A DNA stretch of 9,083 bases from NCBI GenBank assembly GCA_003136075.1, contig PNBP01000094.1, positions 1 to 9,083 of the forward strand. The letters are read 5' to 3'. The notes beneath the pieces are model-generated. The model ran no database searches and was not told the DNA's origin. It saw only the letters and a list, made by a program, of their open reading frames with translations. This document shows positions 7,005-9,083 of this stretch, one piece after another. The stretch is from Methanoregula sp. Lineage in GTDB: Archaea > Halobacteriota > Methanomicrobia > Methanomicrobiales > Methanospirillaceae. Both the position numbers and the translations under genes were made by a program. The stretch's first letter is position 1; each line of letters begins with the position of its first letter.

Positions 7005-7022
7005 CACAGTTAAATTTCTGTG
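7005..7022 (-). promoter_or_regulatory. TATA-like promoter of the moeA-like gene inside a small inverted repeat
   Basis: On the minus strand AAATTTAA (7010-7017) lies about 25-30 bp upstream of the ribosome-binding site, a sensible place for a TATA box with a short leader. It is enclosed by the arms CACAG (7005-7009) and CTGTG (7018-7022). A regulator bound there would block TATA-binding protein. Five-base arms are short, so the operator role is speculative. Confidence 0.4.
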
Positions 7023-7444
7023 TCTCGTCGAAAGCAGTAAATTATCCTATCTAAAATCTTGGTATTTCTTATGATTTAACATTTTACATTTACATTATTA
7101 AAAAATAAAAATCTCTTACTGAAATATAGCTAAATAATGCCCGATTCACTGATGCTGGGATTCCCTAAGTAAACGACATCACCGGAATACCATACTATGA
7201 TTTCCCGACATTTTTCCCGAATGCTTCGATTGTGAGCCCGCCGCCATTCATGGCGGTTGCAACAAAGGTGTCGACATCGCCCTTTGAGGTAAGCTTTCCG
7301 CCGTTCACCCTCTAGGATCGTGCGTTACTAGTACAATATTGAGAACTCTTTTTGCAAGAGCCCGTCCATCTGCTGGTTCGCATCCTCATTATTTTCACTG
7401 GTAAAAACCCAGCATTGATTACTCGGTGTCCCCCACCCTGATCA
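7023..7444. other. AT-rich block and degenerate region between divergent gene groups
   Basis: The stretch at about 7050-7138 is very A/T-rich, with TTTACA repeated in tandem near 7083-7094 and a TTATT-AAAA-AATAA palindrome near 7096-7109. It could hold a promoter or act as an upstream element for moeA. From about 7140 on, the base composition returns to coding-like but no intact gene is present. ATTATTTT at about 7389-7396 is a weak TATA candidate for the siroheme protein, whose ATG is about 50 bp downstream. I see no tRNA or insertion sequence. Confidence 0.4.
7195..7308 (-). pseudogene. probable remnant of a lost gene (C-terminal fragment)
   Basis: A 37-codon minus-strand frame from GTG 7308 to TAG 7195-7197 encodes a sensible, globular-looking tail: it begins VNGGKLTSKGDVDTFVATA and ends GLTIEAFGKNVGKS, with codons typical of the neighbouring genes. 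A TAG two codons before the GTG blocks extension in the same frame. Other minus-strand frames just upstream also read plausibly for short stretches (for example NNEDANQQMDGLLQKEF, ending at a TAG at 7328-7330), which fits frameshift decay. AGAGG precedes the GTG, so an independent 37-residue protein cannot be excluded. I do not recognise the family. Confidence 0.35.
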
Positions 7445-8353
7445 ATGCAACGCGATACCGGCATTCATATGAAAGGTGGCGTCATCACTGAACGGGACGC
7501 CGACTACTGCACCGTGCGCCTCCGGGCGCCGGCCGGGATCTTTATCACTGACCAGATCCGAGCCATTGCCGCTCTTGCAAAGAGATACGGCAACTGCGAG
7601 GTGCACAGCACTACCCGCCAGACACTGGAGATACCGCATATCAAAAGGGATTTCCTCAAGAAACTTGGAAAAGCCCTGGAGAAGAACGGCACACCCATCG
7701 GTTCAGAAAAGGACGAGATCGTCAATATCATTGCCTGTCCGGGAACCGAGCGGTGCAAGTTTGCCAATATCGATACCATCAGCCTTGCAAAAAAGATCGA
7801 CACAAAACTCTTTGGCAAGGAGATGCCGGTCAAAATGCGGATTGCCCTCTCCGGATGCCCGAATGCCTGCACGAGCCCCATGCTTAACGAGATCGGTGTC
7901 ATCGGCAGGGTCAAGCCGGTCCGCACGAAGGAGCGCCTCTGCACCGGCTGTGGCAACTGCGTCTATTACTGCAAGGAGAACGCTATCAAGATAACAAACG
8001 GCATATCGGTGCTGGACGAAAGCAAGTGCGTCCAGTGTGGAGTCTGCGTCCAGTCGTGCCACTTCGATCTGGTCAAGGTCGAGGACCATCATTACCTCAT
8101 CACAGTCGGGGGTAGGCGTGGGCGGCACCCGAAGATCGGGCGCAACCTGCTCACGGTGGAGTCCGAGGACCAGGTGCTATTTGTTATCGAGAAGATCGTG
8201 GACTGGGTATACCGTCGGGCATGGAGCGGCAGGCTCCTCTCCGAACAGCTGGACGATATCCACTTCGACAAGTTCCGGGAAGATATCCTCAAGAAGGTAC
8301 CAGAGGCAAAACCCGTGACGGATGAGGGGAGCAAGGTGGGAGCAGGGATATAG
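7445..8353 (+). CDS. small siroheme sulfite/nitrite reductase-like protein with two ferredoxin clusters (Dsr-like)
   Basis: The 302-residue cytoplasmic iron-sulfur protein belongs to the nitrite/sulfite reductase family. Residues about 8-75 are the ferredoxin-like half domain, including STTRQT (55-60), which helps bind siroheme. The cluster motif is C98-x5-C104 with C138-x3-C142, the pattern that bridges a [4Fe-4S] cluster to siroheme. A bacterial-type ferredoxin insert follows with two CxxCxxCxxxC motifs: C166/169/172/176 and C195/198/201/205. A helical tail runs to the end. The domain order matches the short Dsr-like proteins of methanogens and resembles AsrC. Reduction of sulfite is the obvious guess, giving tolerance or assimilation, but many short methanogen members have no proven activity. 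No strong ribosome-binding site precedes ATG 7445; ATG 7469 (MKGGVI) is an in-frame alternative. No obvious electron-donor subunit lies next to it. Confidence 0.9.
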   Translation: MQRDTGIHMKGGVITERDADYCTVRLRAPAGIFITDQIRAIAALAKRYGNCEVHSTTRQTLEIPHIKRDFLKKLGKALEKNGTPIGSEKDEIVNIIACPGTERCKFANIDTISLAKKIDTKLFGKEMPVKMRIALSGCPNACTSPMLNEIGVIGRVKPVRTKERLCTGCGNCVYYCKENAIKITNGISVLDESKCVQCGVCVQSCHFDLVKVEDHHYLITVGGRRGRHPKIGRNLLTVESEDQVLFVIEKIVDWVYRRAWSGRLLSEQLDDIHFDKFREDILKKVPEAKPVTDEGSKVGAGI

Positions 8354-8398
8354 TGAAGGCCGGGCTGGCCGGGCAGTAGCTATGGTGCAGGGACTGGC

Positions 8399-8536
8399 GT
8401 GACAATCGTGTATGTCGGTCTTATCACCATCGTAATTACCCACTTTTTCACCTCGCCGTAGGTCTTCTCCATCGTTGCTGTGGGCGTGCTGGGGGCCTTG
8501 CTGGATTACATTCGACGTGGAGATAAAAAAAAGTGA
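8399..8536 (+). pseudogene. small membrane-protein frame interrupted by an in-frame TAG
   Basis: From GTG 8399 the frame reads VTIVYVGLITIVITHFFTSP, then TAG (8459-8461), then VFSIVAVGVLGALLDYIRRG and three lysines before TGA (8534-8536). The two halves stay in the same frame and together make a two-helix membrane protein of about 45 residues with a basic tail, so one base change (for example GAG to TAG) would explain the break. It lies 45 bp after the siroheme gene on the same strand. It may be a recent pseudogene, a sequencing error or a recoded stop. The start is uncertain; GGTG at 8384-8387 is the only hint of a ribosome-binding site. Confidence 0.45.
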
Positions 8537-8557
8537 GGGGAACAGCATTAAAAAAAA
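8525..8557 (-). terminator. tandem T8 tracts after the SagB-type gene
   Basis: On the minus strand CCCCC followed by eight T (8557-8550) lies 10 bases after the TGA at 8568, and a second tract of eight T lies at 8532-8525. T-tracts of this length are typical archaeal terminators. The second tract overlaps the end of the opposing small membrane-protein frame. Confidence 0.55.
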
Positions 8558-8567
8558 GGGGGCGATT

Positions 8568-9083
8568 TCAAGCCAACGTGACGCTCTTCTCCACTTTTCC
8601 CACAGCCGCAATATAGACCGGCCACTGGGTCTCCGGGTCCAAGCCTGCAAGTGTGGTCATTAGTTCGTCATGAAACATATCCGTAGGAAAGACATCGTAC
8701 CCGAGGTTTGCTGCTGCCATGATCAGGTTCTGGCAGGTATGTCCGGCCTCGATAAGAACGCTCCGGTAGCCCCGGTTTCCCAGTGCCCAGACCGAGCGGT
8801 ACGGGACTGCTACCCAGAGGAAGGTGACGGCAGCCCGGGTCATGATCTTGAAGTTCATGCTCGCCGTGCTCATCTCCAGTATCAGGCCGGAATCGATTTT
8901 TTCTGCCACGATACTGTGGGATCTCGGAAGGAATCGGTACAGGCCGGTCTCGAGCCCTTCGACATCGTTTGCCACAAAGTAGGTCTCGAGTGGGTAGCGG
9001 GAACCGCTTGATGGTACGTTTTTGAGCTGGATGGTCTCTACCACGATCTTTCTGAACCCCTGCATGCACCAGAGCAGGTATGA
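8568..9083 (-). CDS. SagB-type nitroreductase-family protein (5' end outside the window)
   Basis: The visible 171 residues run to the right edge without a start; reading upstream of the internal ATG at 9065 gives SYLLWCMQGF, a typical continuation for this family, so the gene begins beyond base 9083 and only the N-terminal part is missing. PSSGSRYPLETY matches the FMN-phosphate loop, and YRSVLIEAGHTCQNLIMAA is the family's signature helix. SagB-type enzymes are FMN-dependent oxidases that oxidise azoline rings in peptide natural products when partnered with a cyclodehydratase, but most archaeal members stand alone and their substrate is unknown. No cyclodehydratase or precursor peptide is in the window. 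The C-terminus is intact (GKVEKSVTLA). Confidence 0.88.
   Translation of the reverse strand, partial: SYLLWCMQGFRKIVVETIQLKNVPSSGSRYPLETYFVANDVEGLETGLYRFLPRSHSIVAEKIDSGLILEMSTASMNFKIMTRAAVTFLWVAVPYRSVWALGNRGYRSVLIEAGHTCQNLIMAAANLGYDVFPTDMFHDELMTTLAGLDPETQWPVYIAAVGKVEKSVTLA

Noticed and set aside
7370..7390. GGTTCGCATCC resembling a tRNA T-loop
   Set aside because: The flanks do not form a T-stem, and no acceptor, D or anticodon arms can be found nearby.
7504..8128. Long minus-strand and alternate + strand frames across the siroheme gene
   Set aside because: They are antisense or shifted shadows of a gene whose cysteine motifs and domain order are unmistakable.

Overview
The window looks like chromosomal DNA of a hydrogenotrophic methanogenic archaeon, most likely in the order Methanomicrobiales (Methanoregula-like). 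The reasons are a methanogen-type surface protein, an archaellin-type beta domain, a fused MoeA/periplasmic-binding protein of the kind found in archaea, a small methanogen-type siroheme sulfite reductase-like protein, archaeal ribosome-binding sites (GGTGATC) and T-run terminators. This assignment is inferred from protein resemblance only; there is no rRNA or marker gene here.

Layout from left to right. (1) Positions 1-38 are the last codons of a gene that starts outside the window, followed by a T-run. (2) An AT-rich promoter region with a perfect 11-bp inverted repeat precedes a + strand surface protein anchored at both ends (166-1215). (3) A convergent, - strand, membrane-anchored molybdopterin oxidoreductase of the sulfite oxidase/YedY fold (1249-1947) lies head to head with a tiny + strand DUF4405-like membrane protein carrying two histidines 14 residues apart (2064-2333). 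Together they look like a redox enzyme and its membrane partner. (4) A - strand block holds, in transcription order, a MoeA-binding-protein fusion (5059-6969), a GabD-like aldehyde dehydrogenase (3556-4986) and, after a 328-bp gap, an orphan archaellin-like protein (2574-3227). (5) A 475-bp region (6970-7444) contains the moeA promoter, an AT-rich block and a probable remnant of a lost gene. (6) The last part is richer in G+C at third codon positions: a siroheme/ferredoxin sulfite reductase-like protein (7445-8353), a small membrane-protein frame broken by an amber codon (8399-8536), and the 3' part of a SagB-type nitroreductase that runs off the right edge.

How the genes may work together: molybdenum is one thread, because the MoeA fusion inserts or senses molybdenum/tungsten and the YedY-like enzyme is a molybdopterin user. 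Redox chemistry on small oxidised substrates (sulfite or sulfoxide-like compounds, aldehydes, flavin oxidations) is the other. The most unusual item is the two-gene oxidoreductase plus possible b-heme membrane module, because Methanomicrobiales are generally described as methanogens without cytochromes. No CRISPR array, tRNA, rRNA, insertion sequence or phage gene was seen.
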